Below, piece after piece: positions 1 through 8,971 of a stretch of DNA of 64,000 nucleotides. The DNA comes from Terrabacter sp. Ter38. Its GTDB lineage: Bacteria; Actinomycetota; Actinomycetes; Actinomycetales; Dermatophilaceae. The notes beneath the pieces are model-generated. The model was not told where the DNA came from, did not search any database, and saw only the letters and a list, made by a program, of their open reading frames with translations. The DNA lies in contig NZ_JALJRZ010000004.1 of the NCBI RefSeq assembly GCF_024519435.1, positions 339,251-403,250 on the forward strand. The letters run 5' to 3'. Both the position numbers and the translations under genes were made by a program. Positions within the stretch are counted from its first letter, which is position 1, and every line of letters starts with the position of its first letter.

Positions 1-920
1 CGGATGACGGGCATCGCCTGCTTCGTCAGCGACGTGAGGACGAGCTCGCCCAGCTCGCCGTCGGGCAGCACCTCCTCGGTGATCGGGTCGATGACCTCTG
101 GGTAGAAGTGGTCCTCCCAGATGTGGAGGCCGTCCTTCGTCGTCGCGGCCTCCTGGGCGACCCCGGGCCCCATGACCTCCGAGAGGCCGTAGATGTCGAC
201 GGCGTCCATGCCGGTGCGTCGCTCGATCTCCCGGCGCATCGACTCGGTCCACGGCTCGGCGCCGAAGATCCCGACCTGCAGGCTCGTCGTCGCCGGGTCG
301 ACACCCTCGCGCTCCATCTCGTCGAGCAGGCTGAGGAAGTAGCTGGGCGTCACCATGATGACACGGGGTTGGAAGTCGCGGATCAGCTGCACCTGCCGCT
401 CGGTCATCCCGCCACTCACGGGCACGACTGTCGCGCCGAGCCGCTCGACGCCGTAGTGCGCGCCGAGACCGCCGGTGAAGAGGCCGTAGCCGTACGCGAC
501 GTGGATGACGTCGCCCGGGTGGCCGCCGGCGAGCCGGATCGAGCGGGCCATGAGGTCGGCCCACGTGTCGATGTCGGCCTTCGTGTACCCCACCACCGTC
601 GGGCGGCCGGTGGTCCCTGAGCTCGCGTGCACGCGGACGACCTGCTCCCGTGGCACGGCGAACATCCCGAAGGGATAGTTGGCGCGCAGGTCCGCCTTCG
701 TCGTGAACGGCATACGGCTCAGGTCGTCGAGCGAGCGCAGGTCGTCGGGACGGAAATCCTTGGCGTCAAAGGCCGCTCGGTAGTGCGGGACGTTGTCGTA
801 TGCCGTCCGCGCGGTCCGCCGGAGACGGTCCAGCTGGGTGCCCCGCAGCTCGTCGATCGCGATCGTGGGGATCTCGTGGTCCGGCAGGCCGGGTCGGCTC
901 TCGGGTGACTCCGTCGTCAT
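1..920 (-). CDS. paaK: Phenylacetate-CoA ligase, 5' part (runs off window)
   Basis: Activates phenylacetate to phenylacetyl-CoA with ATP, the entry step of the aerobic paa pathway. The reading frame opens at ATG 920 and is uninterrupted to the window edge, giving 306 residues of a protein that is usually about 430; the C-terminal lid is outside. The adenylate-forming P-loop ASSGTTGRPT lies near residues 99-108, followed by the family segments YGYGLFTGG and DIYGLSEVMGPG. The hexamer CACAAT sits exactly 6 nt before the ATG with no ribosome binding site, consistent with a leaderless mRNA. Paa-type genes at 7198-10696 support the assignment, although an ABC operon and a helicase lie between. Confidence 0.92.
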   Translation of the reverse strand, partial: MTTESPESRPGLPDHEIPTIAIDELRGTQLDRLRRTARTAYDNVPHYRAAFDAKDFRPDDLRSLDDLSRMPFTTKADLRANYPFGMFAVPREQVVRVHASSGTTGRPTVVGYTKADIDTWADLMARSIRLAGGHPGDVIHVAYGYGLFTGGLGAHYGVERLGATVVPVSGGMTERQVQLIRDFQPRVIMVTPSYFLSLLDEMEREGVDPATTSLQVGIFGAEPWTESMRREIERRTGMDAVDIYGLSEVMGPGVAQEAATTKDGLHIWEDHFYPEVIDPITEEVLPDGELGELVLTSLTKQAMPVI

Positions 921-994
921 GAGCCCATTGTGCCCACACCTTCCGGTCCGGGCTCCTCGGCCCCCACTCGGGCTGGACGCGGATCGTCAGACCG

Positions 995-1885
995 TCAGGG
1001 TTTCGGCGTCTCCAGGGACTCGGCGTCGGCGGCTGCCTCGTCGTGCTCGCTGCGCATGCGCTTGAGGAACGCCTTCGTCCGCTCGTGCTGCGGGTTGCTG
1101 ATGACGTCCTTCGGCTTGCCCTCCTCGACGACGACGCCCCCGTCCATGAAGACGACGTGGTCGGCGACGTCACGGGCGAAGCCCATCTCGTGCGTCACGA
1201 CGATCATCGTCATCCCCTGGTCGGCGAGCTCGCGCATGACGCGGAGCACCTCGCCCACGAGCTCGGGGTCGAGCGCGGACGTCGGCTCGTCGAAGAGCAT
1301 GAGCTTGGGGTCCATCGCGAGCGCCCGGGCGATGGCGACCCGCTGCTGCTGGCCACCGGAGAGCTGCGCCGGGTAGGCGTTCGGCTTGTCGCCGAGGCCG
1401 ACCTGTTCGAGCAGCTCGAGGGCTCGCGCCTTCGCCTGCTTCTTGCCCGTACCGCGCACCTGGACGGGTGCCTCCATGACGTTCTCGAGCGCCGTCATGT
1501 GCGGGAAGAGGTTGAAGCGCTGGAAGACCATGCCGATGTCGCGACGCTGAGCTGCGACCTGCTTGTCGGTGAGGTGGTAGAGCTGTCCGCCGTCGTCGCG
1601 GAAGCCGACCAGGTCGCCGTCGACCCAGATGCGGCCTCCGTCGATCTGCTCGAGCTGGTTGATGCAGCGCAGGAACGTCGTCTTGCCGGAGCCCGAGGGG
1701 CCGAGGAGGCAGACCACCTCGCCGCGGTGCACGTCGAGGTCGATGCCCTTGAGCACCTCGTTGCCGTGGAAGCTCTTGAGCACGTTGAGCGCGCGGACGA
1801 GCGGCCGGTCCTCGCCGGTGCGCGAACGGGCGTCGGGGCCGGTGGTGGGCTCGCTGGTGGGCTCGCTGGTGGTGGTGTCGGACAT
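995..1885 (-). CDS. Polar amino-acid ABC transporter, ATP-binding subunit
   Basis: 296-residue cytoplasmic ATPase that powers the importer encoded just upstream. Walker [10 protein letters not shown] lies at about 62-70, the Q-loop near 122, the signature LSGGQQQR at about 175-182, and Walker [13 protein letters not shown] at about 195-206, an arrangement typical of the GlnQ/HisP class. The first 25 residues are a Thr/Ser/Pro-rich extension before the conserved start. The ATG overlaps the permease stop by one base (TGATG), so it is translationally coupled as the last gene of a binding-protein, permease, ATPase operon. The substrate, probably a polar amino acid such as glutamine, cannot be read from sequence. 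Confidence 0.93.
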   Translation of the reverse strand: MSDTTTSEPTSEPTTGPDARSRTGEDRPLVRALNVLKSFHGNEVLKGIDLDVHRGEVVCLLGPSGSGKTTFLRCINQLEQIDGGRIWVDGDLVGFRDDGGQLYHLTDKQVAAQRRDIGMVFQRFNLFPHMTALENVMEAPVQVRGTGKKQAKARALELLEQVGLGDKPNAYPAQLSGGQQQRVAIARALAMDPKLMLFDEPTSALDPELVGEVLRVMRELADQGMTMIVVTHEMGFARDVADHVVFMDGGVVVEEGKPKDVISNPQHERTKAFLKRMRSEHDEAAADAESLETPKP

Positions 1886-2826
1886 CAGGCGCCTCCTGCC
1901 CCGGCCGGGCGCGCGAAGCGCTTGTTGGGTGCCCCCGTGCCGAAGCCTCGGCCGAAGCGCTTCTCGAGGAAGTACTGCCCGACCATGAGCACCGACCCGA
2001 CGAGGAGGTACCACGCGGTGACGGCGACGAACGACGGCATGATCTGCAGCGTGCGGGTGCCGATGGCGCGGGTCTGGTAGAAGAGCTCCGTGATGATCGG
2101 GATGGCCGAGAGCAGCGAGGTGTCCTTGACCATGGCGATGGTCTCGTTGCCCGTGGGCGGCACGATGACGCGCATCGCCTGGGGCAGCACGATGCGGCGC
2201 ATGGCCTGGCCACGGTTCATGCCGAGGGCTGCCGCGGCCTCGTTCTGGCCCTTGTCGACCGACAGGATGCCGGCACGTGCGATCTCGGCCATGTACGCCG
2301 CCTCCGAGAGCCCGAGGCCGATGATGCCGGCCAGCAGGCTGCTCGAGAACTGGTTGACGTCGAGCGTGAAGAACGTGAAGTCGCTCGAGAGTCCCATGAG
2401 GGAGGCGAGCTGCTTGCCGAACGGGATGCCGAAGTCGAGGTTGGCGTAGAGGAAGCCGATGCCGCTGCCGATCATCGCGAGGAGCACGAGTCGCGGGATG
2501 CCGCGGAAGAACCACGTGTAGACGAAGGAGACGCCGCGCAGGACGGGGTTGTGCGACAGGCGCAGGATCGCGACGATGACACCGCCGACGACACCGATGA
2601 GCATCGCGCCGATCGTGCCGACGATCGTGCCCTTCCAGAGCCCCTCGAGCACCGGCGTCTGGTTCATGATCTCCGCGGCCGTGGAGAAGCCCCACCGGTC
2701 GTTCGTGATGAACGAGCTGATCAGCATCGCGACGAGCACGATGATGACGGCGAGGGCCACCCAGCGCCCGGGGTGCCGGACCGGCCGGGCCTCGATGAGG
2801 CCCGGCCGGTCGTCGGTGGTCGGCAT
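1885..2826 (-). CDS. Polar amino-acid ABC transporter permease
   Basis: Membrane subunit of the importer, 313 residues from ATG 2826. A first membrane segment lies near residues 18-36, and the HisM/GlnP-type core follows, with the EAA-loop-like stretch [21 protein letters not shown] that docks with the ATPase. Length is normal for the family with an N-terminal extension. An alternative GTG at 2844 would overlap the preceding stop as GTGA and add six residues; neither start has a strong Shine-Dalgarno, so the exact start is uncertain. It lies between the lipoprotein and ATPase genes of the same operon. Confidence 0.9.
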   Translation of the reverse strand: MPTTDDRPGLIEARPVRHPGRWVALAVIIVLVAMLISSFITNDRWGFSTAAEIMNQTPVLEGLWKGTIVGTIGAMLIGVVGGVIVAILRLSHNPVLRGVSFVYTWFFRGIPRLVLLAMIGSGIGFLYANLDFGIPFGKQLASLMGLSSDFTFFTLDVNQFSSSLLAGIIGLGLSEAAYMAEIARAGILSVDKGQNEAAAALGMNRGQAMRRIVLPQAMRVIVPPTGNETIAMVKDTSLLSAIPIITELFYQTRAIGTRTLQIMPSFVAVTAWYLLVGSVLMVGQYFLEKRFGRGFGTGAPNKRFARPAGAGGA

Positions 2827-2840
2827 GGTCACCCGATCAC

Positions 2841-3743
2841 TCACGGGTTGAGGGCGAAGTCGCTGATCGCGCCGGCCTCGACGGAGTACTTCTTGAGGGC
2901 CGCCTCGTAGCTGCCGTCCTTCTGCGTGGCCTTGAGCGCCTCGACGAGGAGGTTGGCGAAGTCGGTCTGGTCCTTGGGCACCACGTAGCCGTAGGGAGCC
3001 GAGTCGTAGATGTCGCCGAGCGCGTCGAGCTGACCGGTCTGCTTGACTGCGTAGAGACCCACGGGGGAGTCGGCGAGCATCGCGTCGGTCTTGCCGCTGA
3101 CGACGTCGGCCGTGACCTGGTCCTGGCCCTCCTGGACGATCTGGTTGATGGCCGGCTTGCCGGCGTCGGTGCACTTCTTGCTGCGGGCGGTCAGGTCGTC
3201 GAGCTGGACCGTGCCCTTCTGGGCGCCGATGTTCTTGCCGCAGGCGTCGTCGATGTTGATGCCCTTGGGGTTGCCCTTGGCGACGACCCACTGGGTGCCC
3301 GCCTTGTAGTAGCTCACCATGTTGACCTGCTTCTTGCGGTCGGGGTTGATGGTGAAGCTCGAGACGCCGACGTCGTACTTGCCGCCCGTGACGCCGAGGA
3401 TGATCGAGTCGAAGCCGGCGGGGACCCACTCGGTCTTGAGGCCGAGCTTGGCCGCCACGGCGTTGAAGACGTCGACGTCGAAGCCCTCGACGGTCTTGCC
3501 GTCCCCCGCGAGCATCTCGTTGGGGGCGTAGGTCGGGTCGGTGCCGATGACGATCTTGCCCGCGGACTTGATCTTGGCGGGGACCTTGGCCGCGAGGGCC
3601 TGGTCGACGCCACCCCCGGCGGACGTCCCGGCGGGGGTGTTGCCCGCGCCCGGTGAGCCGGACAGCGAGTTCGACCCACAGGCGGAGAGCGTGAGGCCGG
3701 CGGCGACGAAGCCGGTGACGGCGATGAGGGACATGCGACGCAT
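2841..3743 (-). CDS. Amino-acid ABC transporter substrate-binding lipoprotein
   Basis: 300-residue extracellular receptor of the importer, SBP_bac_3 family. A signal peptide ends in the lipobox LSAC with Cys22 as the lipid anchor. A Ser/Gly/Pro-rich linker of about 25 residues precedes the two-lobed domain, which begins around KIVIGTDPTYAPNE and includes the family segment GFDVDVFNAVAAKLG. The start at 3743 was chosen for its AAGGACC ribosome binding site and the MRRMS signal start. It is the first gene of the operon, which fits the usual excess of receptor over transporter. Ligand specificity is not determined here. Confidence 0.93.
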   Translation of the reverse strand: MRRMSLIAVTGFVAAGLTLSACGSNSLSGSPGAGNTPAGTSAGGGVDQALAAKVPAKIKSAGKIVIGTDPTYAPNEMLAGDGKTVEGFDVDVFNAVAAKLGLKTEWVPAGFDSIILGVTGGKYDVGVSSFTINPDRKKQVNMVSYYKAGTQWVVAKGNPKGINIDDACGKNIGAQKGTVQLDDLTARSKKCTDAGKPAINQIVQEGQDQVTADVVSGKTDAMLADSPVGLYAVKQTGQLDALGDIYDSAPYGYVVPKDQTDFANLLVEALKATQKDGSYEAALKKYSVEAGAISDFALNP

Positions 3744-3873
3744 CAAGATGGTCCTTCCGGGGCGAACACGGTCATTCAGGTGCGGGCGCAACGGTGCGCC
3801 GGCTGATTGGCCGATCCTGCCATCTTTCGGTGCGGGTGCCCACGGATGCGGCCGAACCGTTAGCGGTCCCACA

Positions 3874-3907
3874 GGAACGCCCCGGGCACGTCGGCCCGGG
3901 GCGTTCC
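3874..3907 (-). terminator. Strong hairpin after the ScyD-like gene
   Basis: Perfect 14-bp inverted repeat (GGAACGCCCCGGGC and its complement) around a 6-nt loop, starting 7 bases past the stop of the leftward gene at 3914. It separates that gene from the ABC operon further downstream. There is no U-tract, as is common for actinobacterial terminators. Confidence 0.7.
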
Positions 3908-3913
3908 CCGGTC

Positions 3914-5044
3914 TCAGAGTCGGTAGCGGGTGATGCTGCCAGGAGCGTTGACCACCGGACCGGTTGGCCCGAACGTGATGTCGGCGAGGGTGCCGACGTA
4001 GAGAGAGCCTCCCTTGACCTCGACCGAGAGTGGGCGGTCGGTCGAGACGACGGTCGACGTCCGACCGTGCTTGAGCTTCGTGACCTTGCCGGCGAAGAGC
4101 TCGGCGACGTAGACGGCGCCGTCGTGCCCCAGCGCGAGGTTCGTCGCCCCGAGGAAGCCGGTCGCCACGCGCTTGGACGAGTGCTTCCAGGGGTTGACGG
4201 TGTACACGGAACCCCGGGCTCCCAGGCTCGGGTCCTCGGGACCGCCGGGCAGCGTCGTCACCCAGAGCCTGCCGTCCGTGCCTCGTTCGACGTCGGTCGG
4301 GACCGGCTCGAAGTTGTACGTCGCCCCGGCGAGGCAGGACGGGGCGCCCAGCGTGGCGACCTGCGATGCGGACAGCGTGACAGGCTGCGGTGGCAGGACC
4401 GCGATCGTCGACACGTGACCGTGACGGTCGACCCGGAGGATGTCGTTGCCGCCCGCGTCTGCGACGGCCCACGACCCGTCACCCAGGTAGGTGACGGCAT
4501 ACGGGTGCGAATCGACCTGTCCCGTATAGGTCGCGGGGAGCTGGAAGGCGTTCTGGAAGAACGTGTCGAGCTCCCCCGGCGCGCAGTAGGTCCCGCCCGA
4601 GACGACCCCGTAGGTCGCGTGGGCGTCCGGGTTCGCGCTCGCCTCGTACCCGCTGAGGTCGGCCACGACATCGGGGCGGCCCTCGCTGCGGATCGTCAGG
4701 GTGGTGGCGCTGTGGTCGTCGTTCGACGACGTGAAGGCATAGGTCCTGCCCCCACGGATGACGTCGATGCCGGCGACCTCGGACTGCGGTCCGCGCGTGA
4801 CGACCTGACTGGTCCCCCTCGAGATCTTGTTGACGGTGCCGACGAATCCGTCGGTGTACCAGACGTCCTGCCCTGATACCGCCATGCCGAAGGGCGCGAT
4901 GACGGTGCTGTTGAGCACGCGTGGTGCGTGGCCATGGTCGTCTGACTGATGGGCAGAGGCGCTGGACGCCGTGGCGGCGGCGAGCGCGGTGGCTGTCGTG
5001 CACGCGGCGACGGCAGCAGTGATGGCACGGATGGTGATCGTCAT
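3914..5044 (-). CDS. Secreted ScyD/ScyE-like beta-propeller protein
   Basis: 376-residue exported protein. The N-terminus is a classical Sec signal (hydrophobic Ala-rich stretch, likely cleavage after residue 30 or so at SASA-H). The rest is a chain of propeller-type blades with motifs such as GMAVSGQDVWYTDGFVGTVNKIS and ATNLALGHDGAVYVAELFAGKVTKL. This pattern is found in the ScyD/ScyE family, named after cyanobacterial scytonemin genes and widespread in actinobacteria without a known role. The ribosome binding site AGGGGAAA precedes ATG 5044. It is monocistronic, with a strong terminator behind it. Function beyond an extracytoplasmic scaffold or binding propeller is unknown. Confidence 0.8.
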   Translation of the reverse strand: MTITIRAITAAVAACTTATALAAATASSASAHQSDDHGHAPRVLNSTVIAPFGMAVSGQDVWYTDGFVGTVNKISRGTSQVVTRGPQSEVAGIDVIRGGRTYAFTSSNDDHSATTLTIRSEGRPDVVADLSGYEASANPDAHATYGVVSGGTYCAPGELDTFFQNAFQLPATYTGQVDSHPYAVTYLGDGSWAVADAGGNDILRVDRHGHVSTIAVLPPQPVTLSASQVATLGAPSCLAGATYNFEPVPTDVERGTDGRLWVTTLPGGPEDPSLGARGSVYTVNPWKHSSKRVATGFLGATNLALGHDGAVYVAELFAGKVTKLKHGRTSTVVSTDRPLSVEVKGGSLYVGTLADITFGPTGPVVNAPGSITRYRL

Positions 5045-5435
5045 GTGGTGTTTCCCCTATCAGTCCTTGAGAGCGCGAGTGGTGGTGCGCTCTCGCGGCG
5101 TCCCAACGACGTCGTGGTTCCGACGGTAGAAAAAGACGGCGTCGCCCGTCACAGGTTTCGACTCTTTGCCGCGGCCGTTTGGGGCAACTGTCCGGAAGGC
5201 GTAGAAGATTCTGCGGTCCCGGGTGGGTCGGCCCCGGGGCAGCCCCGTCCAGGCACCCACCGTGAGTCGGGTAGCATGGGTAAGAGTGGCCCGCCCAGTT
5301 CTGCCTCGGGCCGCTTCTTCTTGGCCTGGCGGAGTGTCGCCGGCCCCGTCGATTCGCTCTTGCGCCGCGACACCTCACCGTTGAGGCCTTCGCGCCGGGC
5401 AGAACGACCGTTTCCACTTTTTGGAGTGCCCACCT
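5045..5435. other. 391-bp divergent intergenic region
   Basis: Separates the leftward ScyD-like gene and the rightward helicase. It holds a hairpin at 5069-5094 (GAGAGCGC arms) that would lie in the 5' leader of the leftward gene. A TAGCAT hexamer at 5272-5277 is a possible -10 for the helicase, which would give it a leader of about 150 nt. A GGAG at 5423-5426 precedes the GTG start. Long leaders are common for DEAD-box helicase genes. I see no convincing gene or recognised riboswitch. Confidence 0.45.
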
Positions 5436-7064
5436 GTGTCCACTGACACGAACTTCGCCGTTCTCGGCGTGCCCGCCGACCTCGTCACGATCCTCGACGG
5501 TCTCGGCATCACCACCCCTACGCCCATCCAGGCTGCGACGCTGCCCGACTCCCTCGCCGGACGCGACGTCCTCGGCCGTGGCCGCACTGGGTCCGGCAAG
5601 ACGTACGCCTTCCTGCTGCCGCTGCTGACCCGGCTTTCGCAGTCGCGCCGGAGCCGCCTGGCCCGCCGCCCCCGCGCCCTGATCCTCGCCCCGACCCGCG
5701 AGCTCGTCACGCAGATCGACACGGCCATGGCCCCGCTCGCCAAGGCGCTCGGACTCACCTCGCAGACGATCTTCGGCGGCGTCGGCCAGAACCCCCAGGT
5801 CCAGGGCCTGCGCAACGGCGTCGACGTCATCGTCGCCTGCCCGGGTCGCCTCGAGGACCTCATGCAGCAGGGTCACGTCATCCTCGACAGCGTCGAGGTG
5901 ACGATCCTCGACGAGGCCGACCACATGGCCGACCTCGGGTTCCTGCCCGGCGTGCGCCGGATCATGGAGAAGACGCCCCGCGACGGCCAGCGTCTCCTCT
6001 TCTCGGCGACGCTCGACGGCGCGATCAACGTCATCGTCAACAAGTTCCTCCACCAGCCGGTGACGCACGAGGCCGACTCGGCCCAGTCGCCCGTCTCGAC
6101 GATGAGCCATCACGTGCTCCACGTCGACAACGGCTCGCACCTGCCGGTCATCCTCGACCTGACGGCCGCCCCCGGCCGCAAGGTCGTCTTCACGCGCACC
6201 AAGCACCGGGCCAAGAAGCTCGCCAAGCAGCTCAACGCCTCGGGAGTTCCGGCCGTCGAGCTGCACGGCAACCTCAGCCAGGGTGCCCGCACGCGCAACA
6301 TGGACGACTTCCACTCGGGCCGGGCGCAGACGCTCGTCGCGACCGACATCGCTGCTCGCGGCATCCACGTCGACGACGTCGCGCTCGTCATCCACGCCGA
6401 CCCGCCGGTCGAGCACAAGGCCTACCTGCACCGCTCGGGCCGCACCGCCCGCGCCGGCAACGACGGCATCGTCGTCACGATGATGCTCGACGAGCAGGTG
6501 CGCGACGTGCGCGACCTGACCCGCAAGGCCGGCATCAAGCCGACGACGACGCGCGTCCAGCTCGGCCACCCGCTCCTGACCGAGCTCGCCCCCGGCGACC
6601 GGTCGTATGCCGGCGGTCTCGTCCGCGAGGACGCCCCGGTCCGCTCGGGCTCGAGCTCGAACTCGGCGTCCGGCGGCTCCGGCCGCGGACGTGGTCGCGC
6701 TCGCGGCACCGGCGGTGCCCCGGCCGGTGGCCGTGGGGCCGGTTCCGGCCGCCCTGCAGCCGAGCGTCCGAGTGAGGGTGGACGTGGCCGTGGTCGCGGC
6801 GACCAGGGCTCCGACGCGCAGGGTGGCGGCGCCCGCGGTGCCGGTCGCTCCGGCGGTCGTGGTGCCGGCGCCGGTCGTGGCCGCGGTGGCCAGGGCGAGG
6901 GCCAGGCCGGAGGTCGCCGTCAGGGCGGCGCCGGCAACGGCGCCGGCTCCGGTGCCGGCTCCGGCCGTCGCGGTGGCTCCTCGACCGTCTACTCGACGAG
7001 CAGCGGCGGCAGCGCCGCGGCGTTCTCGGCCGGCACCCGTGCCGGTGGCCGCCGCTCCCGCTGA
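5436..7064 (+). CDS. DEAD-box RNA helicase with Gly/Arg-rich tail
   Basis: 542-residue ATP-dependent RNA helicase. The Q motif TPTPIQ lies at about 27-32, motif I GRTGSGKT at 49-56, PTREL at about 83-87, DEAD at 156-159, SAT at 187-189, and the C-terminal RecA domain ends in HRSGRTARAG. Roughly the last 139 residues are a disordered tail of Gly, Arg, Ala and Ser with repeated RGRGR, GGRG and SGRRGG runs, an RGG-like RNA-binding extension. The start is taken as GTG 5436 because GGAG lies 9 nt upstream; an in-frame TTG at 5421 would add five residues but overlaps that site. Such helicases act in cold-adaptive RNA unwinding, ribosome assembly or degradosomes. Confidence 0.93.
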   Translation: MSTDTNFAVLGVPADLVTILDGLGITTPTPIQAATLPDSLAGRDVLGRGRTGSGKTYAFLLPLLTRLSQSRRSRLARRPRALILAPTRELVTQIDTAMAPLAKALGLTSQTIFGGVGQNPQVQGLRNGVDVIVACPGRLEDLMQQGHVILDSVEVTILDEADHMADLGFLPGVRRIMEKTPRDGQRLLFSATLDGAINVIVNKFLHQPVTHEADSAQSPVSTMSHHVLHVDNGSHLPVILDLTAAPGRKVVFTRTKHRAKKLAKQLNASGVPAVELHGNLSQGARTRNMDDFHSGRAQTLVATDIAARGIHVDDVALVIHADPPVEHKAYLHRSGRTARAGNDGIVVTMMLDEQVRDVRDLTRKAGIKPTTTRVQLGHPLLTELAPGDRSYAGGLVREDAPVRSGSSSNSASGGSGRGRGRARGTGGAPAGGRGAGSGRPAAERPSEGGRGRGRGDQGSDAQGGGARGAGRSGGRGAGAGRGRGGQGEGQAGGRRQGGAGNGAGSGAGSGRRGGSSTVYSTSSGGSAAAFSAGTRAGGRRSR

Positions 7065-7079
7065 CCTGCCCACCCTTCA

Positions 7080-7191
7080 ACCGTCGAGAGGCCACTTCTG
7101 GCCGCCCCTCCACCATCGACAGGCCACATCTGGCCGGGCCCTCGTGGCCTCTCGATGGTGAGGACCAGGCCAGAAGTGGCCTTTCGACGGT
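7080..7191. repeat. Complex palindromic intergenic repeat, copy 1
   Basis: Nested inverted repeats built on ACCGTCGARAGGCCAC. The outer arms at 7080-7103 and 7168-7191 are complementary over 24 bases with one mismatch. The inner arms at 7112-7127 and 7144-7159 pair over 16 bases with one mismatch. It fills the gap between two convergent genes (helicase and thioesterase), where a bidirectional terminator would sit. Confidence 0.85.
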
Positions 7192-7197
7192 GGGGGT

Positions 7198-7650
7198 TCA
7201 GGCGCGACCGAGGGTGCGGCTGCGCCCGCGGAACTCGGCGATGATCTGACCGTCCGACTCCCGTTTGACCGTCACGTCCGTGATGCCGCTGCGCCCGAAC
7301 GCCGAGCGCACGTGACCCTCGGCGGCGAGCACGTCACCGAGCCGACCGGGCGCGGTGAAGGAGATGTCGGCACCGGCTGCCACCGTGAGGCGCCCCCGCG
7401 AGTTGCAGGCGAGCGCGAAGCACGAGTCGGCCAGGGTGAAGATGTAGCCGCCGTGGCAGATGGCGTGGCCGTTGACCATGTCGTCGCGGATCGCCATCCG
7501 CACGACGGCGTGGTCCTGCTCGACGACGACGGCCTCCATGCCGAGGCGTCGCGAGGCTTCATCGTCGTCCCACATCTGCCGGGCGAAGGCGACCCCGGCC
7601 TCGAGGTCGTGACCGTCCCCGCCACCTGGGGGCAGCTGGGTCTCGCTCAC
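7198..7650 (-). CDS. paaI: PaaI-family hotdog thioesterase
   Basis: 150-residue acyl-CoA thioesterase. The hotdog core carries the PaaI pattern AICHGGYIFTLADSCFALACNS, with the catalytic/oxyanion region HGG and the helix that follows, then a long antiparallel sheet ending GRSRTLGRA. PaaI removes CoA from hydroxyphenylacetyl-CoA and related dead-end products. GTG 7650 overlaps the stop of the dehydrogenase gene as GTGA, so it is translationally coupled. Its position beside paaH-like and paaN-like genes supports a role in phenylacetate catabolism. Confidence 0.9.
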   Translation of the reverse strand: MSETQLPPGGGDGHDLEAGVAFARQMWDDDEASRRLGMEAVVVEQDHAVVRMAIRDDMVNGHAICHGGYIFTLADSCFALACNSRGRLTVAAGADISFTAPGRLGDVLAAEGHVRSAFGRSGITDVTVKRESDGQIIAEFRGRSRTLGRA

Positions 7651-8867
7651 GTCATGCTCCCGTCGGTCAGGGCCGGGCTCGGCCGGTAGCGACCACCCGG
7701 AAAGGCCTGATCGAGCTCGGTGATCTGCCGGGCGACGACGTCGAAGCCGATCTCGCGGCCCCACGCGATGGGCCCCTTCGGGTAGCGCGTGCCGAGCTGC
7801 ATCGCCGTGTCGACGTCGTCGACGCTCGCCTCCCCGCGGGCGACGAGGTCGACGGCCTCGTTGACGAGCATCGCGAGCGTCCGAGCGAGCGGGTCGGTCG
7901 CGACCGGTCCACCGACGAGGCGCTCGGCGAGCTCGACGTCGGGCTCGGCGTCGGTGATCGAGCCGTCGGCGGCATACGCGTACACCCCCGAGCCCGTCTT
8001 GCGGCCGAGCCGGCCGGCCTCGACGAGACCCTGCTGGTAGGCCGTCGGTGCGTAGCGCTCGTCACGTGCCGTCTGCTCCCACACCGACGTGCCCACGGCG
8101 AGGTTGACGTCCTGCCCGATGAAGTCGGTGAGCTCGAGCGGCCCCATCGGGAAGCCGCCCCTCTCGCGGAGCGCCCAGTCGACCGTGGCCGCGTCGGCGA
8201 CGCCGCTCTCGACGATGCGCTGCGCCTCGCCGTAGAAGGGGCGCGCGACGCGGTTGACGATGAAGCCCGGGGTCGAGCTGCACCGCACCGGCGTCTTGCC
8301 CCAGGCGTCCATGAGCGCGACGGCGTGCTCGACGAAGGCCCGCGCGGTGCGCTCGCCGTGCACGACCTCGACGAGCCGCATGACGGGGGGCGGGTTGAAG
8401 AAGTGCAGTCCGAGCACACGCTCCGGATCGGCCACCTCGGCGGCGATGTCGTCGATGTCGATGCTCGACGTGTTCGTCGCGAGCACCGTGGTCGACGGCT
8501 GGACGTCGGCGAGGTCGGCGAAGATCCGGCGCTTGAGGTCGAGGTCCTCGGGCACGGCCTCGATGACGAGCCCGCACTCGGGCAGCTCCTCGACCGACGC
8601 GGCTGGAGTGATGCGTGCCAGCACCGCAGAGGCGTCGTCGTCGGACAGGCGGCCCTTGTCCACGAGCCGCCTGAGGGCAACGCCGATCCTGTCGACGGCG
8701 GCCGCCGCGGCGCCAGGCATCGAGTCGACGAGGGTGACCGCGTGTCCCGCGGTGGCCGCGACCTGGGCGATGCCGGCTCCCATGGCCCCCGCCCCGATGA
8801 CGCCGACGGGTCCGAAGGCGGACTGGTCGGGATGGTCCGTGCTGGCCTCGGTCGTGTCCGTGTCCAT
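7647..8867 (-). CDS. 3-hydroxyacyl-CoA dehydrogenase, PaaH/PaaC type
   Basis: 406-residue NAD-dependent enzyme that oxidises 3-hydroxyadipyl-CoA or a similar 3-hydroxyacyl-CoA. The NAD-binding glycine motif GVIGAGAMGAGIAQ lies at about 22-35, and the catalytic signature GLHFFNPPPVMRLVEV has its His at about residue 155. Two C-terminal 3HCDH domains follow (GFPMGPLELTDFIG and the later YPKGPIAWGREIG), as in the PaaH/PaaC fusion type. The start at 8867 has a GCAGG site 9 nt upstream; ATG 8876 is in frame but sits directly on that site. It is the first gene of a two-gene operon with the thioesterase, diverging from paaN. Confidence 0.88.
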   Translation of the reverse strand: MDTDTTEASTDHPDQSAFGPVGVIGAGAMGAGIAQVAATAGHAVTLVDSMPGAAAAAVDRIGVALRRLVDKGRLSDDDASAVLARITPAASVEELPECGLVIEAVPEDLDLKRRIFADLADVQPSTTVLATNTSSIDIDDIAAEVADPERVLGLHFFNPPPVMRLVEVVHGERTARAFVEHAVALMDAWGKTPVRCSSTPGFIVNRVARPFYGEAQRIVESGVADAATVDWALRERGGFPMGPLELTDFIGQDVNLAVGTSVWEQTARDERYAPTAYQQGLVEAGRLGRKTGSGVYAYAADGSITDAEPDVELAERLVGGPVATDPLARTLAMLVNEAVDLVARGEASVDDVDTAMQLGTRYPKGPIAWGREIGFDVVARQITELDQAFPGGRYRPSPALTDGSMT

Positions 8868-8959
8868 GGCCGCCATCCTGCCGCGTGGGCCACCCCGGGT
8901 GCGCGGCGGGCGGCCGCGGACCGTCCGTGACGGCATACGGGCGAGGCCCGGAGCGGGAC

Positions 8960-8965
8960 TAGCAT
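8960..8965 (+). promoter_or_regulatory. Leaderless -10 element of paaN
   Basis: TAGCAT ends 6 bases before GTG 8972, so transcription is predicted to begin at or next to the start codon; no Shine-Dalgarno is present. Confidence 0.6.
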
Positions 8966-8971
8966 CGACCC

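Noticed and set aside
4949..5446. Open plus-strand frame upstream of the helicase, containing ATG 5276 and a possible leader peptide
   Set aside because: The ATG lies inside the likely -10 element TAGCAT, there is no ribosome binding site, and composition is not codon-like. Treated as helicase leader DNA.
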